From assembly GCA_024637295.1 (NCBI GenBank), contig JAGXFL010000002.1, forward strand, positions 1 to 64,000: a DNA stretch of 64,000 nt, written 5' to 3'. Both the position numbers and the translations under genes were made by a program. This document shows positions 27,293-34,554 of the stretch, one piece after another. Source of the DNA: Sulfuricurvum sp. Lineage in GTDB: Bacteria; Campylobacterota; Campylobacteria; Campylobacterales; Sulfurimonadaceae. Position 1 is the stretch's first letter. Every line of letters starts with the position of its first letter. Below the pieces are notes generated by a model, which was not told the origin of the DNA, did no database searches, and saw nothing but the letters and a program-made list of their open reading frames with translations.

Positions 27293-27736
27293 ATGGAAAA
27301 AATCTTAGCGCTTCGTGGGCGTGTCTATCCGACAGACTTAAATCACATGGGTGGCGTATTTGGCGGATGGATTATGGGTAAGATGGACAAAGCGGCATCC
27401 ATTACAGTGGAAGGGCTGGTCATTGGTCAAGCGGCAACGGTATTCGTAACCGACCTTCATTTTAAAGAGCCGGTCAAAAATGGGGATATATTTACCATTT
27501 ACACTACGGTGGATTCTATTGGACGTACGTCGATACGCATTCATGTTGATTTCCATGTACGACGCCGTGAAAGCAATTGCGAGTGTAGTGTTGTTGATGC
27601 CATATTTACCTTTGTCACCGTCGATGAGGCACATAATAAGATACCTGTCTTAGATGTACTTCGGCACGATGTTGAGCCTGAGATACGGGCAATGGCCCAA
27701 GAAGGTGCTAAGCATCCTCGTTACGCTAAAAAATAG
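27293..27736 (+). CDS. Acyl-CoA thioesterase, hotdog fold (YciA-like)
   Basis: A 147-residue single hotdog-domain thioesterase hydrolysing acyl-CoA in the cytoplasm. The N-terminal NHMGGVFGGWIMGKMDKAA helix-loop and the VKNGDIFTIYTTVDSIGRTS strand region match the YciA/BACH type. The ORF track opens at a GTG at 27281; ATG 27293 sits 6 bases after the GGAG site (ATG 27290 is the alternative). Its end overlaps the convergent glsA by 11 bases. The preferred acyl chain is not known. Confidence 0.82.
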   Translation: MEKILALRGRVYPTDLNHMGGVFGGWIMGKMDKAASITVEGLVIGQAATVFVTDLHFKEPVKNGDIFTIYTTVDSIGRTSIRIHVDFHVRRRESNCECSVVDAIFTFVTVDEAHNKIPVLDVLRHDVEPEIRAMAQEGAKHPRYAKK

Positions 27737-28643
27737 TGTGTCCGCTGTATCGGATGAAAAGTTCTAAGGCCATTGTCCCTATGAGTGAATTGCCGTGATG
27801 GTTGAGTGATGGCGAATAAACGGCAATACTCATGACATTGGGAACTATGGCGACTATTCCTCCTCCTACTCCGCTTTTCCCCGGTAAACCGATTTTATAG
27901 GCAAACTCACCTGAAGCATCGTAATGCCCGCATGTCAGCATCAGTGCATTGATCCGTTTGGCATGCTCGGCAGAAAGCAATTTATTATTAGTAACAGGGT
28001 CTACTCCATGATTTGCCAAGTGGAGCATGCAACGCGATAATTGAATGGTATTGGCACATATCGAACATGCATTAAAATAGGTATGCAGCACATTATCTAT
28101 TTCATTAGTGATGTTTCCGAAACTTTTCATCAAATGGGCAAGAGCATAGTTTCGAAAACCGCTTTGGCGTTCTGATAACGCTATTTGGGTATCAATGTGA
28201 ATTGAAAAATTGTCACTGGAATTTTGAAAATACTGCAATATGGATTGATCAGCATTGTCTCCAAAGTGGGAAGTAAGCATGTCTGCAATAACAATAGCTC
28301 CTGGATTAATGAAGGGATTACGAGGAATCCCATTTTCGTATTCAAGTTGTATGAGGGAGTTAAATGGATTTCCGGAGGGTTCGACATTAACACGACTTAG
28401 AATACTTTCCTCAAACAAGCTCAATGCCATCTCATACATAAATACTTTTGAAATACTTTGAATGGAAAAGGGCTTATCACTTAAGCCGGTATGAAAAGAT
28501 TCTCCGTTGATTAGATGAAGCGACATGGCAAAATCGTGCGGATCGGCAGAAGCTAAGGCAGGGATATAAGAGGCTACTTTGCCTTGACCAAGATGCGGGG
28601 TGATATCAGATCGGATTTGTTCGAGTATGGCTTGGTAGTCCAT
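27726..28643 (-). CDS. glsA: Glutaminase A
   Basis: This serine-dependent glutaminase converts glutamine to glutamate and ammonia. The SxxK-type motif in SIQSISKVF, PSGNPFNS, NPFINPGAI and the C-terminal LPGKSGVGGGI are the beta-lactamase-fold signatures of the family. The chosen ATG gives 305 residues, the usual length. The track start at 28661 is a TTG located at the probable transcription start. The upstream region is the decayed end of an ate gene. It converges with the thioesterase gene. Confidence 0.93.
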   Translation of the reverse strand: MDYQAILEQIRSDITPHLGQGKVASYIPALASADPHDFAMSLHLINGESFHTGLSDKPFSIQSISKVFMYEMALSLFEESILSRVNVEPSGNPFNSLIQLEYENGIPRNPFINPGAIVIADMLTSHFGDNADQSILQYFQNSSDNFSIHIDTQIALSERQSGFRNYALAHLMKSFGNITNEIDNVLHTYFNACSICANTIQLSRCMLHLANHGVDPVTNNKLLSAEHAKRINALMLTCGHYDASGEFAYKIGLPGKSGVGGGIVAIVPNVMSIAVYSPSLNHHGNSLIGTMALELFIRYSGHTIF

Positions 28644-28657
28644 GAAATCACTTTGTG

Positions 28658-28766
28658 TCAATTTTTTTTATTATAACCAACTGTATCCAGACTTTGCCAT
28701 ATTGGCATATCCGTTTCTTCGGGTCTGCCTTGTAACTGGCTTTATAAGTGAGGTTGAGAATTATCT
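28658..28766 (-). pseudogene. Decayed 3' end of a second ate gene
   Basis: Read on the minus strand, this segment encodes LNLTYKASY and then, after an apparent deletion of about 19 bases with frame change, LQGRPEETDMPIWQ and a short tail ending in TGA at 28658-28660. The intact ate gene at 34555 ends [26 protein letters not shown]. The match is at protein level with synonymous base changes, so it is a diverged allele rather than a fresh duplication. The unrelated WG-repeat gene joins it at about 28766. It marks the left border of the accessory island. Confidence 0.75.
28670..28675 (-). promoter_or_regulatory. Putative -10 box of glsA
   Basis: TATAAT on the minus strand, 27 bases before the chosen glsA ATG, lying inside the ate remnant's tail. 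A transcript would start near 28662, which argues against the TTG at 28661 as start codon. Confidence 0.45.
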
Positions 28767-29357
28767 CAGACATGCATCAAGTGATCGCTTGAATTGTATT
28801 GGTACAACAATACCATTTTGTTCATGGATAATACCATATAGACCATCTTTTAACACACACCAATTACCATTTTCGAGTCTTTCAATCTCATGATAGATGA
28901 GATCAATAATTTTCTCTCCTTTTTCATCAATCACTCCTTTCAATGTATTCAATACAACTATGGCTCTGCTATTTTTAAAATCACCAGCTTGGCTATATAT
29001 TGGCACAATAATTTCATTACCTTGTTCATCAATGTATCCCCAAAGATTTTTTTTCATAATTTTTGCACGGCCCGAATAAAAATGCCAAGCTCTATCATAA
29101 ATACAAGGTGTTATCTCTTTTGAACTTTCTACTGATATAAAGCCATACTTATTTTCTCGTTTTACTACACATGCTCCTTCGGATGCAGTCCAAACATTGT
29201 CATAATCGCAAGGTATAACTTCGTGACCATCTGTATTAATTGCTCCTAATAATAAAATTTGCATTTCACGACCATTGATAAGTTTTATGCACTTCTTTCC
29301 AACAATAGCTATTCCCTCAACAAAAGCATATTTTGCATCATAAAATATATTTTTCAT
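28761..29357 (-). CDS. WG (KWG) repeat-containing protein
   Basis: A 198-residue protein built of about five WG/KWG-type repeats of roughly 30 residues: KYGFISVESSKEITPCIYD, LWGYIDEQGNEIIVPIY, LKGVIDEKGEKIIDLIY and LYGIIHEQNGIVVPI. Such beta-rich repeats are thought to mediate binding. There is no signal peptide, so it is probably cytoplasmic. The ATG overlaps the stop of the upstream HDAC-like gene (TGATG), so the two proteins are made together and may form a complex. Its stop codon lies at the junction with the ate remnant, so the C-terminus may be shaped by the insertion. The molecular role is unknown. Confidence 0.8.
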   Translation of the reverse strand: MKNIFYDAKYAFVEGIAIVGKKCIKLINGREMQILLLGAINTDGHEVIPCDYDNVWTASEGACVVKRENKYGFISVESSKEITPCIYDRAWHFYSGRAKIMKKNLWGYIDEQGNEIIVPIYSQAGDFKNSRAIVVLNTLKGVIDEKGEKIIDLIYHEIERLENGNWCVLKDGLYGIIHEQNGIVVPIQFKRSLDACLR

Positions 29358-30799
29358 CAAGTGTTCTTTCTTTTCATGAACTTAATTACTAAGTTCAAAC
29401 TGCGTTCAATGTATTTACTGCTTTCTAGACCGCGTAGCCTACTAATACACATCATGATGGGAATAGTTCGTTTTTGTGCCTCTCTAAAAACAAATAAGTC
29501 ACGCTTTATCAGCCCTTTTTGAGAAATACATAGATGTCCAAATGGATCATCTTTTAATACGTTGCCTCCTGCATTGTAAAAAATGATGTCAGGTTTAACT
29601 TCATTAATTAAATTTGGTAAGTATTCATATAGTAATTGTAAATATAATTCATCACCGGTATAGGATTTGAGGCCTATTAAAGTGAAGTGTTTATCGGTTT
29701 TTAGTAAATACTCTTCATCGAATTTTGTAAAAGTATTATGCAAATCAAGAACATAAAAGTTATCCATTTCTTTTGCAAATGAGATGACACCATCCCCGCA
29801 GAGTGCATCTAAATCAATATAGAGGATTTTAATATCAGGGTTGTTTTGACGCAAATGATGGGTGGCAATCGCATAATCATTAAAAAAATTCATATTTTCC
29901 CCTCTATCTCGATGAGCACGATGGAATCCTCCGCCAAGGTTAATAGCCCAACCGCTTTTGAGTGCAAGTTGCGCGGCATGAACAGTTCCTCTGCACATAG
30001 CTCTAGCAGCATCAATAAGGTTTTCATTTATCATGTAAGCAGTGATAAGGGGTGGAATAGAAAATTGTGTTATTCCTTCAATAACACTTTTGTCATGCCG
30101 TAACGATGCAAGATATGTCGGAGAATGGAAGACTTCAAGTTCATTGTCTGACATAATTTTAATATCCATACGTAACATCTCTTTATATGCAGAAATAGTA
30201 ATACGACCACGATGGTAAGCATTGATGATTGGATGAGTTTTTTTAATAGGGTCTGGATAAATATCCCTAAACACATCTTCAATATACATATTATAGTTAT
30301 GTGAAGTCAGTACATGGCGGGCTGGTAAAACAGGAGAGATAAATACATTACTCGGAGTATCAACACAGTATTCATATCTAGGAATAATATCAAAGTAAAT
30401 ATGCTGGATTGAAGCAATCTCGTCCAAAGTAGCACCTATATGGCTATAAAGGCAGTGATAAAGCCAACAATGGTGTTCTCCTTTCATCGGATGTTCTTCA
30501 CGAAATCTAAATTCGTTGTTATTATCACCATCGGCAAAATGATGAGTATATATTTTTGGTTCTGATGAAATTCCATTTAACCGCTCATTCATTGTGAAAA
30601 GCGGATAACCCGTCTCATCTGAACCATAACATTGAATTTCAACCTTCATTTCATAATCGCGTATTCCATCCACATTACCAGCAAGCTCTTTTTGAAGATT
30701 GGAATCAAGCCGAATAGCAGTCTGTACAATGCGTTTTTCAATAGCGGCGAGTTCTGTATTGATTACTTTTAGCCGCTCGATAAGTTTTGAGTCAATCAT
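29357..30799 (-). CDS. Class IV histone deacetylase-like protein with degenerate active site
   Basis: A 480-residue protein. Residues 1-150 are an unrecognised N-terminal domain (with GEHHCWLYHCLYSHIGATL). From about 155 on it follows the arginase/deacetylase fold, closest by eye to HDAC11 (class IV): WAINLGGGFHRAHRDRG (284-300), ILYIDLDAL (325-333), IIFYNAGGNVL (405-415) and GLIKRD (429-434). In active enzymes the corresponding sites are HH, DxH and D, plus a catalytic Tyr. Here they read H293-R294, D331-A-L333 and N413, and the Tyr region is SRLRG. At least two of three zinc ligands are gone, so deacetylase activity is doubtful. It is co-translated with the WG-repeat gene. Binding rather than catalysis is my inference. 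Confidence 0.72.
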   Translation of the reverse strand: MIDSKLIERLKVINTELAAIEKRIVQTAIRLDSNLQKELAGNVDGIRDYEMKVEIQCYGSDETGYPLFTMNERLNGISSEPKIYTHHFADGDNNNEFRFREEHPMKGEHHCWLYHCLYSHIGATLDEIASIQHIYFDIIPRYEYCVDTPSNVFISPVLPARHVLTSHNYNMYIEDVFRDIYPDPIKKTHPIINAYHRGRITISAYKEMLRMDIKIMSDNELEVFHSPTYLASLRHDKSVIEGITQFSIPPLITAYMINENLIDAARAMCRGTVHAAQLALKSGWAINLGGGFHRAHRDRGENMNFFNDYAIATHHLRQNNPDIKILYIDLDALCGDGVISFAKEMDNFYVLDLHNTFTKFDEEYLLKTDKHFTLIGLKSYTGDELYLQLLYEYLPNLINEVKPDIIFYNAGGNVLKDDPFGHLCISQKGLIKRDLFVFREAQKRTIPIMMCISRLRGLESSKYIERSLNLVIKFMKRKNT

Positions 30800-30843
30800 G
30801 ATAAGTTCCTTATTTTGATAAAAACATCATAGATTACAATGAA

Positions 30844-30856
30844 GACAAATAATGTC
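30844..30856. promoter_or_regulatory. Candidate operator GACA-N5-TGTC in the divergent promoter region
   Basis: GACAAATAATGTC is a palindrome with 4-base arms in the 117-base gap between the HDAC-like operon (minus) and the nuclease-like gene (plus). The same arms and spacing recur at 33286. A TACAAT -10-like box lies about 27 bases to its right. It is a plausible site for the WYL regulator encoded nearby. Confidence 0.45.
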
Positions 30857-30916
30857 CACAATATGTTTTATACTTCTTTTGATACAATAAACACAACTAA
30901 ACAGCAGGAATTTTAA

Positions 30917-31810
30917 ATGGAGTTATATAGACATAGAATGATTGAAGAAAATGGGCATAGTCAATTTTTAGTAGAACTATTAAACGATAAGAGAATTCTT
31001 GAATTTTTTTTAGAAGTTATTGATTCCAATATTGAATTTGTTTCAGACATAAAAATTACTTTTGAAGAGCAAGCAGATACTATAGAAGCAAAGGGAAGAA
31101 TTGATATATTTCTCACGGATGGAACAAATGCATTATTGATTGAAAATAAGATAAATGCTAATGACCAACCAAAACAGCTTGAGCGTTATAATGATTGGGC
31201 TACAGACAGTAATCTTAATTTTGAGCTTTATTATCTCAGCCCATATGGTAGTAATCCTTCAGCAGAAGGACTTGGAAAATTAAAAAATGACCAGATTAAA
31301 ATTATTTCATATTCTGAGCATATTAGAGATTGGCTAAAAAAGTGTTTGAATGAAGATGATCAAAAACAAAATGCGATAGAAGACTATCTTAGCCGATGGG
31401 ATAAATATTTTGTTAATGATTGGAGTAATGAAGATAATCAATTATATGATTTTTTTAAAGCAGTAAGTTTGATTAATCTAACAAATTTTGAACTTGAATA
31501 TGTTGACGAACCGCTCAATAAATCCCATATTCCCCACATCGTAAAAGGAAGTTTTCATCTAAATTTTGCACATCAAGGAAAAGATATAAAACTTATATAT
31601 GATAAAAATGAAAATGACATTTTTGTGAGAATGAATGCTGATGATTTTGAAGCATCTGTATTAAAACAAGATGGTTGGGAAAAATCAGGTCAGTTTTATG
31701 ATTATGTTATTTATAACATTGAAAGTATTACCGAAGAAAAATTTCCTTTTACGGTCACTATTAATAACTTCATCGATAATATCAATAAAGCATTTCGGCA
31801 TATTATTTGA
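30917..31810 (+). CDS. PD-(D/E)XK nuclease superfamily protein
   Basis: A 297-residue protein. The core nuclease motif is RIDIFL (Asp63) followed 13 residues later by IENK (Glu76, Lys78), and a QLERY segment (Q87xxxY91) matches the QxxxY of this superfamily. The C-terminal half has no domain I recognise. AGCAGGAA precedes the ATG. It stands in the accessory island ahead of an unknown protein and the WYL regulator, a context seen for defence nucleases. DNA or RNA cleavage is inferred from the intact motif; the target is unknown. Confidence 0.75.
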   Translation: MELYRHRMIEENGHSQFLVELLNDKRILEFFLEVIDSNIEFVSDIKITFEEQADTIEAKGRIDIFLTDGTNALLIENKINANDQPKQLERYNDWATDSNLNFELYYLSPYGSNPSAEGLGKLKNDQIKIISYSEHIRDWLKKCLNEDDQKQNAIEDYLSRWDKYFVNDWSNEDNQLYDFFKAVSLINLTNFELEYVDEPLNKSHIPHIVKGSFHLNFAHQGKDIKLIYDKNENDIFVRMNADDFEASVLKQDGWEKSGQFYDYVIYNIESITEEKFPFTVTINNFIDNINKAFRHII

Positions 31811-31842
31811 ACAAAAATTTTACTTAACGGATAGGAACTTTG

Positions 31843-32289
31843 ATGCCAAAAGCCATGTATGTTATCGAACAATATGCTGCAACTGTACGGAAGAAAGATA
31901 CATTTTGGATGGTCTTTAATCGAATCTACAATAATATTCATGCGTTCAAGTTGGAAGCAATAGATGAAATACGAGATAAATATCTTCAATCAAACGAAAC
32001 AGATGAAAATGCAAGAGAAGAATTTTTGACGTTTATGAGAGACTATTTCCCCGAAGTAGCTCTTGTAGAAGTAGGTGATTTAGTCTCCACTGACATGATT
32101 GTTTGGCCTTATTTGGGAAGTATTGCGATTGATGCTGATGTCGGAAGTGACGTTTATATTGCGTTATGTGAAAAATACGGTGATCCATATCAAGACCCTA
32201 TTGCCAATCATTCCTGTTTATGGCTAATGCCACTTGATGATGCGTTAGCATTATGGAAAGAACGAGAACAGAGCTGGAAAAATCTATGA
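31843..32289 (+). CDS. Hypothetical protein in the island operon
   Basis: A 148-residue soluble acidic protein that I do not recognise. The first third is helical and charged (DKYLQSNETDENAREEFLTFM); the second part has IVWPYLGSIAIDADVGSDVY and NHSCLWLMPLDDALALW. No signal or membrane segment is seen. ATG 31843 follows ATAGGAAC; the track start at 31840 is a TTG. It lies 32 bases after the nuclease-like gene and 25 before the WYL regulator, so all three are probably one transcript. Confidence 0.7.
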   Translation: MPKAMYVIEQYAATVRKKDTFWMVFNRIYNNIHAFKLEAIDEIRDKYLQSNETDENAREEFLTFMRDYFPEVALVEVGDLVSTDMIVWPYLGSIAIDADVGSDVYIALCEKYGDPYQDPIANHSCLWLMPLDDALALWKEREQSWKNL

Positions 32290-32314
32290 CATATCACAAG
32301 ATTAGAGGACAATA

Positions 32315-33253
32315 ATGGCGATTTTAGCCGAAAATGGATTACGTGGCAATCCCCTTCAGCACAAACGCCATGCTGAGATATTGGAGCGATTGGATAACGG
32401 TGAAGAACTTTCTATTAGTCAATTAGCCAAAGAATGGGATGTCGCACAAAAAACTATCCAACGTGATTTTGACAAACTTAAACAAATGTATCCGAATAAG
32501 GTAGAGCGTAGTGAGGATAAGAAACGCTACCGAAAGCCTATAAGCAGATGCGCCCAAAATGAAGGAGATATGGTTCTAGAAATGCTGGAGAGCATGGCAA
32601 AAGATATTGGAGTGGATTTTTATAAAAAAGCGCATCCACTTCTTAAACGTTTACAACGTCAAATTAAATCTCCATTTTATACTCGTCTTGATGTCGAAGA
32701 TATCGGTAGTAAGTTTGATATTGTAATGAGTTTGGAAAAAGCAATTGATCTTAAGCGAGAAGTAACGCTCTTTTATATCCCTTATGGCGAAAAAGAACCC
32801 AACGAGTACACCAATGTCCAACCAATCAAAGTAATCGTTTATGAAGGTTTCTGGTATCTTTTGGCACAGCACGGTAAATACACAAAAAAGTTCTATCTAA
32901 AAGCAGTACACAGCTGTGAACTTACAGATACTAGGTTTAAGCATAATCCTAAAATTATTGATAGCCTTGAAAACTCTATCAATGTATGGTTCTCTGCAAC
33001 AGAAGAGCCTTATGACGTGATCCTTTGGGTTGATCCAGAGGTGGTGACTTATTTTGAGCGAAAGCCGATTGCAAAACATCAAAAACTGTATAAAAAAAGT
33101 GACGGCAGCGCTGAGATGGTGCTAAAAATCACGAGTGAACAAGAAATCTATCCAATATTGAAGTTTTGGATGCCGACATTACGTGTTATTGAACCGGCAT
33201 GGATACAGGAAAAATTTAAGGAGATGTTGACGCAGTATTTGAATGAGTCATAG
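32315..33253 (+). CDS. WYL-domain transcriptional regulator
   Basis: A 312-residue regulator. It has an N-terminal winged helix-turn-helix (ISQLAKEWDVAQKTIQRDF, residues about 36-54), a central WYL domain with EGFWYLLAQHGKYTKKFYL, and a C-terminal WCX-like part (YDVILWVDPEVV to ILKFWMPTLRVIEP). Proteins of this layout (BrxR/CapW type) often repress phage-defence genes and may sense nucleic acid or nucleotides. Two GACA-N5-TGTC palindromes in adjacent promoter regions are candidate targets. It lies at the end of the nuclease-unknown-regulator operon. Confidence 0.88.
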   Translation: MAILAENGLRGNPLQHKRHAEILERLDNGEELSISQLAKEWDVAQKTIQRDFDKLKQMYPNKVERSEDKKRYRKPISRCAQNEGDMVLEMLESMAKDIGVDFYKKAHPLLKRLQRQIKSPFYTRLDVEDIGSKFDIVMSLEKAIDLKREVTLFYIPYGEKEPNEYTNVQPIKVIVYEGFWYLLAQHGKYTKKFYLKAVHSCELTDTRFKHNPKIIDSLENSINVWFSATEEPYDVILWVDPEVVTYFERKPIAKHQKLYKKSDGSAEMVLKITSEQEIYPILKFWMPTLRVIEPAWIQEKFKEMLTQYLNES

Positions 33254-33285
33254 TATTATGAATAAATTTAATTTATTTTAAGGTA

Positions 33286-33298
33286 GACATAATATGTC
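33286..33298. promoter_or_regulatory. Candidate operator GACA-N5-TGTC downstream of the WYL gene
   Basis: GACATAATATGTC, a palindrome with the same arms and spacing as the one at 30844, in the 89-base gap before the next gene. The wider context is also alike (AGACAAATAATGTCC against AGACATAATATGTCC). Confidence 0.45.
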
Positions 33299-33342
33299 CT
33301 ATTAAAACGACACAATAGTAAATCTTAAATCAGGATACTATT

Positions 33343-33657
33343 ATGCAACAATGTGAGACTCGTATATATCATCCATGTCTTTTAAAAATTTTTAGTCAAG
33401 AACAGCTAGATAAACTATCAGAACATTCAATCTGTAATATTAACAAAGATGATCAAATTTATGTTTTATTTTCCTTAATGGATTTTGGAAGTTTTGAAAT
33501 TTATTATGATGGTGAAGCAGAAAAACTAAAGAGTCCAATTATCTATGTTAAGTTTGATGAAACAGAGAAGGGAACTCGTCTGAATAGTGAGGAGTTTTGG
33601 GAACTATATATTAAAAGTAAACCGAATGATTGTGAGTGTATCCGTGTTGATCTCTAA
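33343..33657 (+). CDS. Hypothetical protein upstream of the cREC gene
   Basis: A 104-residue acidic soluble protein I do not recognise (HPCLLKIFSQEQLDKLSEH, then LMDFGSFEIYYDGEAEKL). No signal, membrane segment or catalytic motif stands out. The ATG follows CAGGATA. Its end overlaps the likely start of the next gene, so the two are probably a translationally coupled pair, controlled by the palindrome at 33286. Confidence 0.65.
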   Translation: MQQCETRIYHPCLLKIFSQEQLDKLSEHSICNINKDDQIYVLFSLMDFGSFEIYYDGEAEKLKSPIIYVKFDETEKGTRLNSEEFWELYIKSKPNDCECIRVDL

Positions 33658-33991
33658 CGTGTACTATCAATCATGGAAGCTCTATGTCGATGATATCCGT
33701 ACACCAGATGATAAGACATTTAATGTCGCTCGTACTGTTGCAGAAGCACAAATTCTAATACGACAGCAGGGTGTCCCTGAATTTATATCGTTTGATCATG
33801 ATTTAGGTGTTGATGAGATGGGAAAACTTTTTCCAACTGGATATGATCTCGCAAAATGGATCGTTGAAATGGACATGGATGCTGTTCTTACTTTGCCAAA
33901 TGAATTTGACTTCACAGTACATTCTAAAAACCCTGTAGGTGCTGAAAATATTAGATCGTATCTCAATAATTATTTGGTATTCAAAGGATAA
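33644..33991 (+). CDS. Cyclic-phosphate processing receiver-domain (cREC) protein
   Basis: A small receiver-like protein. It has the acidic pair in KLYVDDIRTP, the phosphoacceptor-like strand FISFDHDLG, and a C-terminal HSKNPVGAENIRSYLNNYL with a conserved His. These fit the cREC family, predicted by others to act on cyclic phosphates in RNA-repair and conflict systems. The start is uncertain: GTG 33644 has a GAG-containing site 7 bases upstream, GTG 33659 is possible, and the track's ATG 33587 would overlap the upstream gene by 71 bases. Function is inferred from family only. Confidence 0.7.
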   Translation: MLISNVYYQSWKLYVDDIRTPDDKTFNVARTVAEAQILIRQQGVPEFISFDHDLGVDEMGKLFPTGYDLAKWIVEMDMDAVLTLPNEFDFTVHSKNPVGAENIRSYLNNYLVFKG

Positions 33992-34013
33992 TTTTCTGAG
34001 AAGCTATAAAAAT

Positions 34014-34331
34014 CTATTCAATTTCAGCAATGATGCTATCAAGTACTGCTTCATCAATACTTTCCATCACGGATTTATCGTAAATAATCAAAAATGTCAC
34101 AGATTCATCGGTGATAGTGTAGTAATAGGTGCGATAGCCACCGCTTTTTCCTTTGGATTTATCGCTGTTTTTGATACGAGCTTTGAAGATGTTTTTACGG
34201 ATAGCTATAGCGTGAGTATGTTCATTTTCAAAGGATGCCATAAAAGCTATCAAATCTTCTTTGAGATGACGGTATTTTTTGGATAATCGTTTTACATCTT
34301 TGTCAAATTCAGAAAGGGTATTAAATTTCAT
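34014..34331 (-). CDS. RelE/ParE-family toxin
   Basis: A 105-residue basic protein of the type II mRNA-interferase/gyrase-toxin fold. It begins MKFNTLSEFDKDVKRLSKKY, with FKARIKNSDKSKGKSGGYRTYYY in the central strand and TFLIIYDKS near the end, the usual RelE pattern. The start overlaps the end of the antitoxin gene by 11 bases in the antitoxin-first order. It lies at the right edge of the island next to ate. The exact toxic target is unknown. Confidence 0.82.
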   Translation of the reverse strand: MKFNTLSEFDKDVKRLSKKYRHLKEDLIAFMASFENEHTHAIAIRKNIFKARIKNSDKSKGKSGGYRTYYYTITDESVTFLIIYDKSVMESIDEAVLDSIIAEIE

Positions 34332-34524
34332 TCAACAAATCACTGATTGGACGTGCTTCACCACGTTTCATTTCATCAAGTGCTTTGGCAACTTTTTGTG
34401 CAATTTTTTCTTCAGAAGAAATTTTTGGCTCAAGTATCTTAACTTCTTTTTTTGGGAGTTGTCGTAAAAAATACATCACGTGTTCAGCGACAGAATCGGA
34501 CATTTGCAGTGTAACTGTTTGCAT
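34321..34524 (-). CDS. Antitoxin of the RelE-type pair
   Basis: A 67-residue protein beginning MQTVTLQMSDSVAEHVMYFL, an N-terminal strand-helix that could be DNA-binding, with a charged helical tail (EEKIAQKVAKALDEMKRGEA) suited to wrap the toxin. CAAAAGGAGC precedes the ATG on the minus strand. The pair would be autoregulated, as is normal in the class. Confidence 0.78.
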   Translation of the reverse strand: MQTVTLQMSDSVAEHVMYFLRQLPKKEVKILEPKISSEEKIAQKVAKALDEMKRGEARPISDLLNEI

Positions 34525-34554
34525 ATTTGCTCCTTTTGTTTTTAAAATTATAAC

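Noticed and set aside
28643-28661. TTG at 28661 as the glsA start
   Set aside because: It lies where the transcript from the TATAAT box at 28670 would begin and has no ribosome site; ATG 28643 gives the normal family length.
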